Of a DNA stretch of 17,027 nt, positions 7,902 through 14,743 are shown one piece after another (the stretch's first letter is position 1; every line of letters starts with the position of its first letter). Source of the DNA: JBEINZ01 sp040377825. GTDB taxonomy: Bacteria > Pseudomonadota > Alphaproteobacteria > Rhizobiales > Ancalomicrobiaceae. The position numbers and the translations under genes are program-made. The notes under the pieces were generated by a model that saw only the letters and a list, made by a program, of their open reading frames with translations, was not told the DNA's origin and ran no database searches. The stretch lies in the NCBI GenBank assembly GCA_040377825.1, contig JBEINZ010000033.1, forward strand, positions 1 to 17,027, read 5' to 3'.

Positions 7902-8801
7902 ATGAAAGCCAAACTCGGGATCGCGCCGATCGCGTGGTGGAACGACGATCTTGCTGAGCTCAGCGATGACGTTTCGCTCGACGAATGCCTCGATCAAGCT
8001 CGCATCGCCGGCTTTACCGGCATGGAGACGGGCCGCCGCTTCCCGATGGATGCGTCGGTGCTCGGTCCCATCCTCGCGAAATATGGCATGTCGGTTTGCG
8101 GTGGCTGGTTTTCGGGCTTGCTGCTCGACGGCGACATCGAGGCCGAGAAGGACCGCATCCGGCCGCAAATGGATTTCTTCATCGCCGTTGGCGCGCCATG
8201 CATCGTCTATGGCGAAACCGCGCGCTCGATCCAAGGCGACCGGTCCAGGCCGTTGGCGACCAAGCCGACCTTGTCCGAAGACGAAATCAAGGTCTATGGC
8301 CACAAAATGACCGCGTTCGGGGAGTGGTGCGCCGATCAGGGCATGCCAATTTCCTACCATCACCATATGGCCGCAGCGATCGAGGCCGAAGCCGAAATCG
8401 ATCTACTGATGAAACATTCCGGCGAAGGACTGCCGCTTTTGTTCGATGCCGGCCACCTAGCCTTCGCCGGCGGCGACGTCCTCCGCGCGATCGACAAGCA
8501 TCACCCGCGCATTAGCCATGTCCACACCAAGGATGTTCGGATGAACGTCATCAATGGGCTGGACCGATCGCAAGAGAGCTTTTTGGATGCTGTGGTGAAA
8601 GGCGCCTTCACGGTGCCGGGCGACGGTTCGCTCGATTTCGAGCCGATCGTGAAGCGCCTCGCCCACCATGGCTACGAAGGCTGGTTCGTGGTGGAAGCCG
8701 AGCAGGACCCCAAGGTCAACCCGCCGCTCGAAATGGCGAAAAAGGGCCATGAAGAGCTACTGCGCGTGATGGCGGCCGCCGGCTACGACGTCGTGCCCTG
8801 A
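7902..8801 (+). CDS. iolE: myo-inosose-2 dehydratase (IolE)
   Basis: IolE dehydrates 2-keto-myo-inositol (scyllo-inosose) to the trihydroxycyclohexanedione that IolD then hydrolyses. The 299-aa length and the N-terminus MKAKLGIAPIAWWNDDL with ETGRRFP (42-48) and GGWFSG (67-72) are characteristic of IolE within the xylose-isomerase-like TIM-barrel superfamily. Probable metal-site positions are FDAGH (D182, H185), ISHVHTKD (H206, H208) and WFVVEAEQD (E265), inferred from the fold. The start at 7902 is chosen because the residues before it are iolD coding sequence in another frame. GGAG at 7886-7889, within the end of iolD, is a somewhat distant ribosome binding site, so translation is probably coupled to iolD. 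Confidence 0.94.
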   Translation: MKAKLGIAPIAWWNDDLAELSDDVSLDECLDQARIAGFTGMETGRRFPMDASVLGPILAKYGMSVCGGWFSGLLLDGDIEAEKDRIRPQMDFFIAVGAPCIVYGETARSIQGDRSRPLATKPTLSEDEIKVYGHKMTAFGEWCADQGMPISYHHHMAAAIEAEAEIDLLMKHSGEGLPLLFDAGHLAFAGGDVLRAIDKHHPRISHVHTKDVRMNVINGLDRSQESFLDAVVKGAFTVPGDGSLDFEPIVKRLAHHGYEGWFVVEAEQDPKVNPPLEMAKKGHEELLRVMAAAGYDVVP

Positions 8802-8981
8802 ACCGCGCTGGAGGACCGGAGCCCTGAAGTGCTAGGCTTGACCTTGAATCAGTCTCCCGTTGGGCCTGAGTTATCGGTCACCATCGGAAATCTCGAAAGC
8901 CGAGTAATATTCCAAGTTTTCGATTGTTCAAGTTCTCCTTGGAAGCAATGCCGCCTCAGTAGAATTTGCGAAAAACTGATT

Positions 8982-9010
8982 TTGACAAAGTGCATCGATT
9001 GCACCATCAA
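8982..9010 (+). promoter_or_regulatory. xylF promoter with palindromic operator in the spacer
   Basis: A perfect -35 box TTGACA (8982-8987) is followed after 17 bp by CATCAA (9005-9010), a weak -10. Between them the interrupted palindrome GTGCA-TCGAT-TGCAC (8990-9004) fills nearly the whole spacer, as expected for a repressor site that blocks RNA polymerase. The rest of the iolE-xylF gap (8802-9075) holds no gene. It includes a 5-bp stem GGCGA/TCGCC (9020-9032) in the presumed leader. The regulator is not in the window, and its family is unknown from the site alone. Confidence 0.55.
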
Positions 9011-9075
9011 TTATCGCAAGGCGACAATCGCCGTACCGGTCTTGGGAGGCCGGGGCATCAAGGAGAGGATACACT

Positions 9076-10101
9076 ATGAAACGCGCGATTCTGCTGGCGG
9101 CCGCATTGGTCGCCGGTTCCGTAACGACATCGTTCGCCCAAAGCATCAAGATCGGCGTGAGCTGGTCGAATTTCCGCGAAGAGCGTTGGAAGACCGACGA
9201 GGCCGCCATCAAGGCCGCGCTCAAGGCCGCTGGCGCCGAGTACATCTCCGCTGACGCGCAGAGCTCGGCGACCAAGCAGCTGGCCGATATCGAAGGCTTG
9301 ATCACCCAGGGCGTGCGTGCGTTGATCATCCTGTCGCAGGACTCCGCCTCCATCGGCCCGGCGCTCCAGGCAGCAACCGACGCCGGCATTCCGGTCGTCG
9401 CCTATGACCGCCTGATCGACGACAAGCGTGCGTTCTACATCACCTTCGACAACGTCGAAGTCGGTCGGATGCAAGCTCGCGAAGTGTTCAAGGCGAAGCC
9501 GAAGGGCCGCTACGTCATGATCAAGGGTTCGCCGGTCGACCCGAACGCGAACTTCGTCCGCGCCGGTCAGCAGGAAATCTTGAAGTCGGCGATCGACTCC
9601 GGCGCCATCACCATCGTGGGTGAAACCTATACCGACGATTGGCAGCCGGCCAACGCCCAGCGCAACATGGAACAGATCCTGACCAAGACCAACAACGGTG
9701 TCGACGCGGTCGTCGTGTCCAACGACGGCATGGCCGGCGGCGTGGTCGCGGCCCTCACCGCTCAGGGCTTGGCTGGTCTGCCGGTTTCGGGCCAGGACGG
9801 CGACATGGCCGCGCTCAATCGCGTCGCCTTGGGCACGCAGACCGTGTCCGTGTGGAAAGACAGCCGTGAACTCGGCAAGACCTCGGGCGAGGTCGCGGTG
9901 GCGCTTGCCAACAAAACCGCGATGGACAAGATCAAGGGTGCCAAGATCTTCAAGTCGCCCGGCGGCAAGGAACTGAACTCGATCCTCCTGACGCCGATCC
10001 CGATCACCAAGGATAACCTGAAGGTTGTTCTGGATGCCGGCTGGATCACGAAGGACAAGCTCTGCCAGGGCGTGAAGTCCGGCGTGGACGTCTGCAAGTA
10101 A
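9076..10101 (+). CDS. xylF: XylF-like sugar ABC transporter substrate-binding protein
   Basis: Periplasmic sugar-binding protein of 341 aa (E. coli XylF is about 330). It opens with the Sec signal peptide MKRAILLAAALVAGSVTTSFAQ. D-xylose-binding protein signatures are present in order: ERWKTDEAAIK near residue 34, PVVAYDRLIDD (about 107-117), FYITFDNVEVG, KGSPVDPNANFVRAGQ, DDWQPANAQRNME, VVVSNDGMAGG, SGQDGDMAAL, GTQTVSVWKD and LLTPIPITKDN. The start has an excellent ribosome binding site, AAGGAGAGG at 9060-9068. Its own promoter and the stem-loop after it suggest high, separately controlled expression, as is usual for binding proteins. The name rests on family resemblance. The substrate may be xylose, or an inositol-like polyol given the iolDE genes upstream. 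Confidence 0.9.
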   Translation: MKRAILLAAALVAGSVTTSFAQSIKIGVSWSNFREERWKTDEAAIKAALKAAGAEYISADAQSSATKQLADIEGLITQGVRALIILSQDSASIGPALQAATDAGIPVVAYDRLIDDKRAFYITFDNVEVGRMQAREVFKAKPKGRYVMIKGSPVDPNANFVRAGQQEILKSAIDSGAITIVGETYTDDWQPANAQRNMEQILTKTNNGVDAVVVSNDGMAGGVVAALTAQGLAGLPVSGQDGDMAALNRVALGTQTVSVWKDSRELGKTSGEVAVALANKTAMDKIKGAKIFKSPGGKELNSILLTPIPITKDNLKVVLDAGWITKDKLCQGVKSGVDVCK

Positions 10102-10114
10102 TCCATCGATCGGA

Positions 10115-10128
10115 GCGGGACAACCCGC
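10115..10128 (+). repeat. short stem-loop after xylF
   Basis: GCGGG (10115-10119) and CCCGC (10124-10128) form a 5-bp stem with the loop ACAA, 13 bases after the xylF stop. With the larger hairpin just downstream it makes a tandem of RNA stems in the xylF-permease gap. Confidence 0.4.
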
Positions 10129-10137
10129 GCGGACTTT

Positions 10138-10164
10138 CGAGGCGGATGGCATCCATCCGCCTCG
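10138..10164 (+). terminator. strong stem-loop between xylF and the permease gene (attenuating terminator or mRNA stabiliser)
   Basis: Perfect 12-base arms CGAGGCGGATGG (10138-10149) and CCATCCGCCTCG (10153-10164) enclose the loop CAT. The hairpin is followed by TCTTTCT, an imperfect U-tract. In binding-protein transporter operons such hairpins commonly let most transcripts end, or be protected from decay, after the SBP gene. Partial read-through would still supply the membrane genes. Which of these applies is not visible. Confidence 0.7.
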
Positions 10165-10263
10165 TCTTTCTGGAATATTAGCGCATAATCAAGAAACCGG
10201 GGCTTCCGCGCACGACCGGACGGCGGCACACTGTGCATAAGGCCCTCGGGGAGAAATGCCGAC

Positions 10264-11559
10264 ATGACCGACGCGGGACACGTGCTCAAGAAGCCAGCCG
10301 ACGGAAAGAAGCTCGCGGACACGCTTGAACTGGACAAACGCCTGTTCGGCATGATCCTCGCCTTCATCATTCTCTGCGTCGCGTTCAATATCCTCACCGA
10401 CGGCAAGTTCCTGTCGGCACGAAACATCTTCAACATCACCGTGCAGACCGTATCCGTGGCGATTATGGCGACCGGGATGGTCTTCCTGATCGTCGCCCGC
10501 CACATCGATCTTTCGGTCGGCTCGATGCTCGCGATCTGCTCGGCGTTGATGGCGATCACCCAGGCGCAGATGTTGCCGCCGATCCTCGGCCTTTCGCACC
10601 CGATGGCCGTTCCGATCACCATTGTCATCGGGCTCGTAACCGGTGCCTTGATCGGCGCCGCATCCGGTTGGCTGGTCGGCTACCAAGCGATCCCGTCCTT
10701 CATCGTCACGCTCGGCGGCCTGCTGATTTGGCGCAACGTGGCATGGTACGCGACGAGCGGTCAGTCCGTGTCCTTGACCGACCCCAACGTGCTGATATTC
10801 GGCGGCGCCGAGGGCGTGCTTGGGCCGACGCTGAGTTGGATTGCCGGCTTCGTTTTCTCGGCCGGCGCGGTGATCGCGCTCCTCGCTTCGCGCCGTGGCA
10901 AACAACGGCATGGCTTTTCCGTCAAGCCGATTTGGGCGGAAGGGCTGCTGATCGCGCTGATTGTCGGGGCAATCATGGGGTTGATCGCCATCCTCAATTC
11001 CTACGCGATCCCGATGCAGAAGCTGCGGCGCGTGTTCGAGGCCAAGGGCGAGGTGATGCCCGAAGGTTACGTCGACTATCACGGCCTGCCGATTTCGGTT
11101 CTGATCCTGATCGTCGTTGTCATCGTCATGACCGTGGTCGCGCAGAAGACCCGCTTCGGGCGCTATATCTTCGCCACCGGCGGCAATCCGGACGCGGCCG
11201 CGCTCTCCGGCATCAACACGCGCCTCCTGACCGTCAAGATCTTCGCCCTCATGGGCTTTCTGTGCGGCCTTGCCGCGCTCGTCGCGCAGGCGCGCCTGCA
11301 AAGCCACGGCAACGACATCGGCACGCTGGACGAATTGAAGGTGATCGCGGCGGCCGTGATTGGCGGTACGGCACTGTCGGGCGGCATCGGCACGATCTAC
11401 GGCGCGATCCTCGGCGCGCTGATCATGCAGTCGCTGCAATCCGGCATGGCCATGGTCGGCGTGGATACGCCGTTTCAGAATATCGTGGTCGGCGCCGTGC
11501 TCATCGTCGCGGTGTGGATCGACCTCATCTACCGCAAGCGGACCGGAGCGTTGAAATGA
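10264..11559 (+). CDS. xylH: XylH-like sugar ABC transporter permease
   Basis: Inner-membrane permease of 431 aa, somewhat longer than E. coli XylH (about 393). It belongs to the BPD_transp_2 family (RbsC/XylH). A cytoplasmic N-terminus of about 27 residues precedes some ten hydrophobic segments, the first near 28-43. Conserved elements are VARHIDLSVGSMLA (78-90), PSFIVTLGGLLIWR (144-157), the cytoplasmic loop RFGRYIFATGGNPDAAALSGI, VIGGTALSGGIGTIYGA and TPFQNIVVGAVLIVAVWIDL near the end. The region around 206-224 is an unusually basic loop. GGGGAG at 10248-10253 serves as ribosome binding site. Its stop overlaps the ATPase start by ATGA, so the two are translationally coupled. It presumably forms a homodimer with the coupled ATPase. 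Confidence 0.92.
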   Translation: MTDAGHVLKKPADGKKLADTLELDKRLFGMILAFIILCVAFNILTDGKFLSARNIFNITVQTVSVAIMATGMVFLIVARHIDLSVGSMLAICSALMAITQAQMLPPILGLSHPMAVPITIVIGLVTGALIGAASGWLVGYQAIPSFIVTLGGLLIWRNVAWYATSGQSVSLTDPNVLIFGGAEGVLGPTLSWIAGFVFSAGAVIALLASRRGKQRHGFSVKPIWAEGLLIALIVGAIMGLIAILNSYAIPMQKLRRVFEAKGEVMPEGYVDYHGLPISVLILIVVVIVMTVVAQKTRFGRYIFATGGNPDAAALSGINTRLLTVKIFALMGFLCGLAALVAQARLQSHGNDIGTLDELKVIAAAVIGGTALSGGIGTIYGAILGALIMQSLQSGMAMVGVDTPFQNIVVGAVLIVAVWIDLIYRKRTGALK

Positions 11560-12320
11560 GCCAAACTCATGCCAAAACCCCGCTCCTGGAGATGCGCGAC
11601 ATCTCGATCTCCTTCGGCGGCATCAAGGCCGTGGACCATGTCTCGATCGACCTTTACGCCGGGGAAGTGGTCGGCCTTCTTGGCCACAACGGCGCGGGCA
11701 AATCGACGCTGATCAAGGTTCTCTCGGGCGCCTACAAGGCCGACCATGGCGACATTTTCATCAACGGCCACAAGGTCGAGATCAGCAATCCGCGCGATGC
11801 GCGCACCCACAATATCGAGACGATCTACCAAACCCTCGCGCTGTCGGACAATCTCGACGCCCACTCCAACCTGTTCTTGGGCCGCGAGCTGACCACGCCG
11901 CTGGGGCTCATGGACGATTCCAGGATGGAGGCCGAGACCCGCAAGATCATGGGCCGGCTCAACCCGAATTTCCGCAAATTCAATGTGCCGGTCAGCGCGC
12001 TGTCCGGCGGCCAGCGCCAATCGGTCGCTATTGCCCGCGCGGTCTATTTCGACGCCCGCATCCTGATCATGGACGAACCCACCGCCGCCCTCGGCCCCCA
12101 CGAGACGCAAATGGTGGCGGAGCTGATCAAGGAACTAAAGGCCCAAGGCCTCGGCATCCTCCTCATCGAGCACGACATCCACAACGTGATGAAACTCTGC
12201 GACCGCGCCTCGGTCATGAAAAACGGCCAACTCGTCGGCACCGTGAACGTCAAGGACGTCACCGACGACGATATTCTCGGGATGATTATTCTGGGGAAGA
12301 GGCCGGCCAAGGCGGCGTGA
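11556..12320 (+). CDS. single-domain sugar ABC transporter ATP-binding protein
   Basis: ATPase of 254 aa energising the sugar importer. Walker A GHNGAGKST (43-51), Q-loop Q92, signature LSGGQ (149-153), Walker B ILIMDE (169-174, D173/E174) and switch His H206 are all intact. E. coli XylG and most carbohydrate CUT2-type ATPases are about 500-aa tandem proteins. This one is a single domain, comparable in size to FrcA-type ATPases, and would have to work as a homodimer. There is no sign of truncation: a normal C-terminus ILGKRPAKAA leads to the stop, with no second domain downstream. The start overlaps the permease stop by ATGA (11556-11559). The symbol is left empty because XylG implies the tandem form. 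Confidence 0.93.
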   Translation: MSQTHAKTPLLEMRDISISFGGIKAVDHVSIDLYAGEVVGLLGHNGAGKSTLIKVLSGAYKADHGDIFINGHKVEISNPRDARTHNIETIYQTLALSDNLDAHSNLFLGRELTTPLGLMDDSRMEAETRKIMGRLNPNFRKFNVPVSALSGGQRQSVAIARAVYFDARILIMDEPTAALGPHETQMVAELIKELKAQGLGILLIEHDIHNVMKLCDRASVMKNGQLVGTVNVKDVTDDDILGMIILGKRPAKAA

Positions 12321-12376
12321 AGGGGGGGCGAGGTCGAAGATTCCATCCGACACAAGCAAAGCCGACGCGCCAATCG

Positions 12377-12398
12377 CGGCAAAGATAGCTCTTTGCCG
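12377..12398 (+). terminator. stem-loop downstream of the transporter operon
   Basis: Perfect 8-base arms CGGCAAAG (12377-12384) and CTTTGCCG (12391-12398) with loop ATAGCT lie 56 bases after the ATPase stop and 30 bases before the next gene. No U-tract follows (GGTTAAGC), so it may be a Rho-type 3' end, a processing stem or a leader element of the next gene. Confidence 0.4.
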
Positions 12399-12428
12399 GG
12401 TTAAGCTGTTCTAGTTATCGGGGGAATC

Positions 12429-13385
12429 GTGGATCTAGCGGCTTTGCGCATTAAGCTGAGAAAGCAGGCCGAGAACTTACTCGGCAACGATATTCGCACG
12501 CGCCGCGTCATTCAGATGTTTCTCGTGACTGGCGGCATCATACTCGCGGGCGGATCGGAAGCCCTTTCGAATGCAGAGTTCTTCGCGGCTTGGAAGCCGA
12601 ATCTCGTTACGTTATGGGTGGTGGGACTGGGTCTCTCTTTCCTGGGCACATTATTCCTCCTCTGGGTCGAGCGATCCGAACCCGAAATCCTGCTTGATGC
12701 AGAGAAGGCCATTGTTGAAGCCGAGAATCGCACGGCCATCATCGGGAAGCTTGAGGAAGACTTCTCATGGTTTTCCAGGCTTTATTCCCTGAGCAACTTT
12801 CTCCGTGAGATCGTGGAACAGGTTGCGCTGCAAGGCAGCGGAAATGAAGAGGAACAGGCCAAGCGTTTCGGCTTCATGCTCGACCTTCTGGTTGCGGATA
12901 AGGGCGTGCTGTTCGGGATGAATGACGACCGCTGGAATTTCGCGGTCTACCTATTCAATCCCGCGTCCGGTCAGCTTGATTGCGTCGCCTGCCGCCGTCC
13001 GATCCGTGCCGAGGAAGAGGCCCCGCATAGAAGCTGGAAGCCGGGAATCGGGCATGTCGGCATCGCCTACCAGACCGCGCGGACCATCGTTGCCGCGGAC
13101 ACGTCAGCGCCGGAGGCCCGGGCGCTCTTCGATGCGCCCGAAGGTCTCCGCAATTCGGACGATGTTGAGCGATACCGGTCAATCGCTTCGGTTCCAATCC
13201 GTTTACAGGATGAGAACCCGATCGGTGTTGTTGTGGGAACAAGCGATGTTCCGGGACGGTTTCGCCTTAAGCGTCCCGATGACGATGCCGCCCGCGATCC
13301 AGTCGAGCCGATCCGATCTCTGGCAATCCATCTTGCAATGCTGAACCGGGTGATTCATTTATGGGGGCGAGGGAGAACGACATGA
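12429..13385 (+). CDS. two-TM membrane protein with cytoplasmic GAF-like domain
   Basis: Protein of 318 aa beginning at GTG, with GGGGGA (12420-12425) just upstream. Residues 28-42 (MFLVTGGIILAGG region) and 60-80 (VTLWVVGLGLSFLGTLFLLWV) look like membrane segments. A charged, probably coiled-coil linker follows (83-112, many Glu/Ala). Residues about 150-305 resemble a GAF sensory domain: DKGVLFG, WKPGIGHVGIAYQTARTIVAAD, YRSIASVPIRLQDENPIGVVVGTSD. No output domain (kinase, cyclase, nuclease) is visible, so it may be a ligand-sensing membrane component acting through a partner. It overlaps the following small gene by ATGA. The function is unknown; the GAF assignment is by pattern only. Confidence 0.8.
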   Translation: MDLAALRIKLRKQAENLLGNDIRTRRVIQMFLVTGGIILAGGSEALSNAEFFAAWKPNLVTLWVVGLGLSFLGTLFLLWVERSEPEILLDAEKAIVEAENRTAIIGKLEEDFSWFSRLYSLSNFLREIVEQVALQGSGNEEEQAKRFGFMLDLLVADKGVLFGMNDDRWNFAVYLFNPASGQLDCVACRRPIRAEEEAPHRSWKPGIGHVGIAYQTARTIVAADTSAPEARALFDAPEGLRNSDDVERYRSIASVPIRLQDENPIGVVVGTSDVPGRFRLKRPDDDAARDPVEPIRSLAIHLAMLNRVIHLWGRGRTT

Positions 13386-13597
13386 CAGGCAATGCCGTGC
13401 AACGCGAATGGCCGGTCGCTGACGTGGACAAGCTGGACCATGAGATCGGGAAGCGTGTCCACCGCATTTCTTCCGGCACGGCTTCCGCAAGCGACGTGAG
13501 CGAAGCAACCCGGCTGATCCGGGAGCGCGCCGGCTTGATGATGCCGGGCATCTTCGGCCGCCTCCGCAAGGAAGGTGTCCTGAAGAAGACTAGCTGA
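13382..13597 (+). CDS. small protein of unknown function, partner of the GAF membrane protein
   Basis: Protein of 71 aa, mostly charged and probably helical, with no signal peptide or membrane segment. It ends in a basic tail (FGRLRKEGVLKKTS). The ATG at 13382 overlaps the TGA of the upstream gene (ATGA) and has GGGAG at 13371-13375. An in-frame ATG at 13361 would lengthen it by 7 residues but lacks as good a site. Its coupling to the GAF protein argues that it is real and that the two act together. I do not recognise a family. Confidence 0.65.
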   Translation: MTGNAVQREWPVADVDKLDHEIGKRVHRISSGTASASDVSEATRLIRERAGLMMPGIFGRLRKEGVLKKTS

Positions 13598-13614
13598 GTT
13601 GGGCCGATATTCCC

Positions 13615-14130
13615 CTAGGGCCGGCGTCGTAAGCAACGAAAGGTTCGAAGTCGACCTTCGAAGCTTGGCCCATTATATTCGCCTACGAATTTCATGAGGG
13701 TCCGGCTGAGATGGCTTTGATTCCAACCGCCCAGATCCAGCAAGATGTCTGGGGAACAGACGCGGCATGCACATACCCCGTCGATGATGATTGTGCCGCG
13801 AACTCGCCGAACGGCAATTTCACCTCGCATCGCCTCTTCATCGAAGCCGTAAGCGTCAGTCTCAGGGTTAAATCCCGGGCGATGCGAAAAGTTAAAGTCG
13901 TCGAGATGAATAGGATCTAGTCCAAGCCGCCACCCTAGCCACGTGGCGGTGGGGGTTTTGCCGGAGCTCGGCCATCCATGAATTGCGATGACGCTTTTCG
14001 CTGGCAGATTAGTGCATGCCGCCTCAAATCGAAAAAGCTCATCCGGTGGAGAGAAGCGCTTCGGATCGAACTCCTCTGGGTCGTATAGCGACTTGAATCG
14101 CGGACGCGATGGAGGATGTGTCGTCGTCAT
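13615..14130 (-). CDS. small P-loop kinase-like protein, 3' end possibly frameshifted
   Basis: Protein of 171 aa with a Walker A motif GWPSSGKT (52-59), an acidic LDDF (76-79) following a short beta strand, and a second strand ending in IIIDGVCACRV (115-124). This is the order seen in small uridine-kinase/adenylylsulfate-kinase-like P-loop kinases. The substrate is unknown. The start at 14130 has GGGAG 7 bases ahead; the ORF is open back to 14244 without support. The last 15 or so residues turn into an odd Arg-rich string (FEGRLRTFRCLRRRP). After a one-base shift near 13655-13660 the reading frame gives KVDFEPFVAYDAG and runs to a stop at 13590-13592, which looks more protein-like. A frameshift (mutation or sequencing error) is therefore suspected. 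The gene is convergent with the GAF pair. Confidence 0.65.
   Translation of the reverse strand: MTTTHPPSRPRFKSLYDPEEFDPKRFSPPDELFRFEAACTNLPAKSVIAIHGWPSSGKTPTATWLGWRLGLDPIHLDDFNFSHRPGFNPETDAYGFDEEAMRGEIAVRRVRGTIIIDGVCACRVCSPDILLDLGGWNQSHLSRTLMKFVGEYNGPSFEGRLRTFRCLRRRP
13644..13662. repeat. inverted repeat in the kinase 3' end
   Basis: Perfect 7-base arms TTCGAAG (13644-13650) and CTTCGAA (13656-13662) around TCGAC. It sits where the kinase frame appears to break and between convergent genes, so it could be a bidirectional 3'-end stem or a site prone to errors. Confidence 0.4.
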
Positions 14131-14570
14131 AGCTTTTCTCCCGCAGTCCTCACCAATGCCCGCCAACAATAGTCCAAATCGATCGAGTTTTCGATTTTTC
14201 CCAGAAGTCTTCTGGCGCGCATACACCAAAGACTGCGGCATCATCCCGACGTGATCCGCGAGGTCTTCCGTGCCGCACTGACGGAGAATTCATGCTCTGG
14301 AGCTTTCCAACGCCGCCGACGATCCAAATCCCGCCTGTCGTCAAGGTCCGCAAAGTCTCATCGCCATCCTGACGCCCTTAGCTCAAGCCCACTTATCCCG
14401 ACCTCGTGCCCTTACCTGAAGATTTTGAGCCGATGGCGGCATTCGCCGGCATTTGGCGACCATGGAACGGCACGAGAGGGACGAAGAAGGACCCGACCAA
14501 TCGAAGGCGTTTCGGAAATCGGCGAAAACGCCAACTTCCGATTTTCTCATAATTTTCAATTACTTGGAAC
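14131..14570. other. gene-poor stretch between kinase and tRNA-Arg
   Basis: About 440 bp in which I can support no protein gene. Open frames here are either short or run into the tRNA gene antisense. The kinase promoter should lie in the left part (reading minus). The right part holds the possible tRNA 3'-end stem described separately. Confidence 0.5.
14516..14544 (-). terminator. possible tRNA-Arg 3' stem-loop
   Basis: On the minus strand, downstream of the tRNA, AAATCGG and CCGATTT arms (forward 14516-14522 and 14538-14544) form a 7-bp stem. A competing inner hairpin GGCG-TTTT-CGCC is at 14521-14532. Only a short T stretch follows, so it is a weak terminator candidate. Confidence 0.3.
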
Positions 14571-14647
14571 TGGCGCGCCCGAAGAGATTCGAACTCCTGA
14601 CCCCCAGATTCGTAGTCTGGTGCTCTATCCAGCTGAGCTACGGGCGC
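14571..14647 (-). tRNA. tRNA-Arg (anticodon ACG), CCA encoded
   Basis: A complete cloverleaf on the minus strand. The acceptor stem GCGCCCG (14641-14647) pairs with CGGGCGC (14575-14581), followed by discriminator G and an encoded CCA (14571-14573). The D arm has AGCTCAGCTGGATAGAGC. The anticodon stem CCAGA/TCTGG encloses loop CTACGAA, giving anticodon ACG (reads CGU/CGC/CGA after A34 deamination). The T loop is TTCGAAT. The gene stands alone, with its 3' end pointing towards lower coordinates. Confidence 0.97.
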
Positions 14648-14743
14648 TTGGCGGCGTCGGCCTTGAGGCTTTGCGCCGCGGGGCCTTTTCCTAGTCGGAA
14701 TTCGGCGGGGGCGCAAGGGGTTCCTCGCGATCGAAAAGCCGGG

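Noticed and set aside
8829..9254. 141-codon plus-strand open frame before xylF
   Set aside because: It covers the xylF promoter and ribosome binding site and enters the xylF gene out of frame. It has no recognisable protein features.
10184..10189. CATAAT as a -10 box for an internal permease promoter
   Set aside because: No acceptable -35 at 16-18 bp; it lies right after the strong stem-loop and is probably chance.
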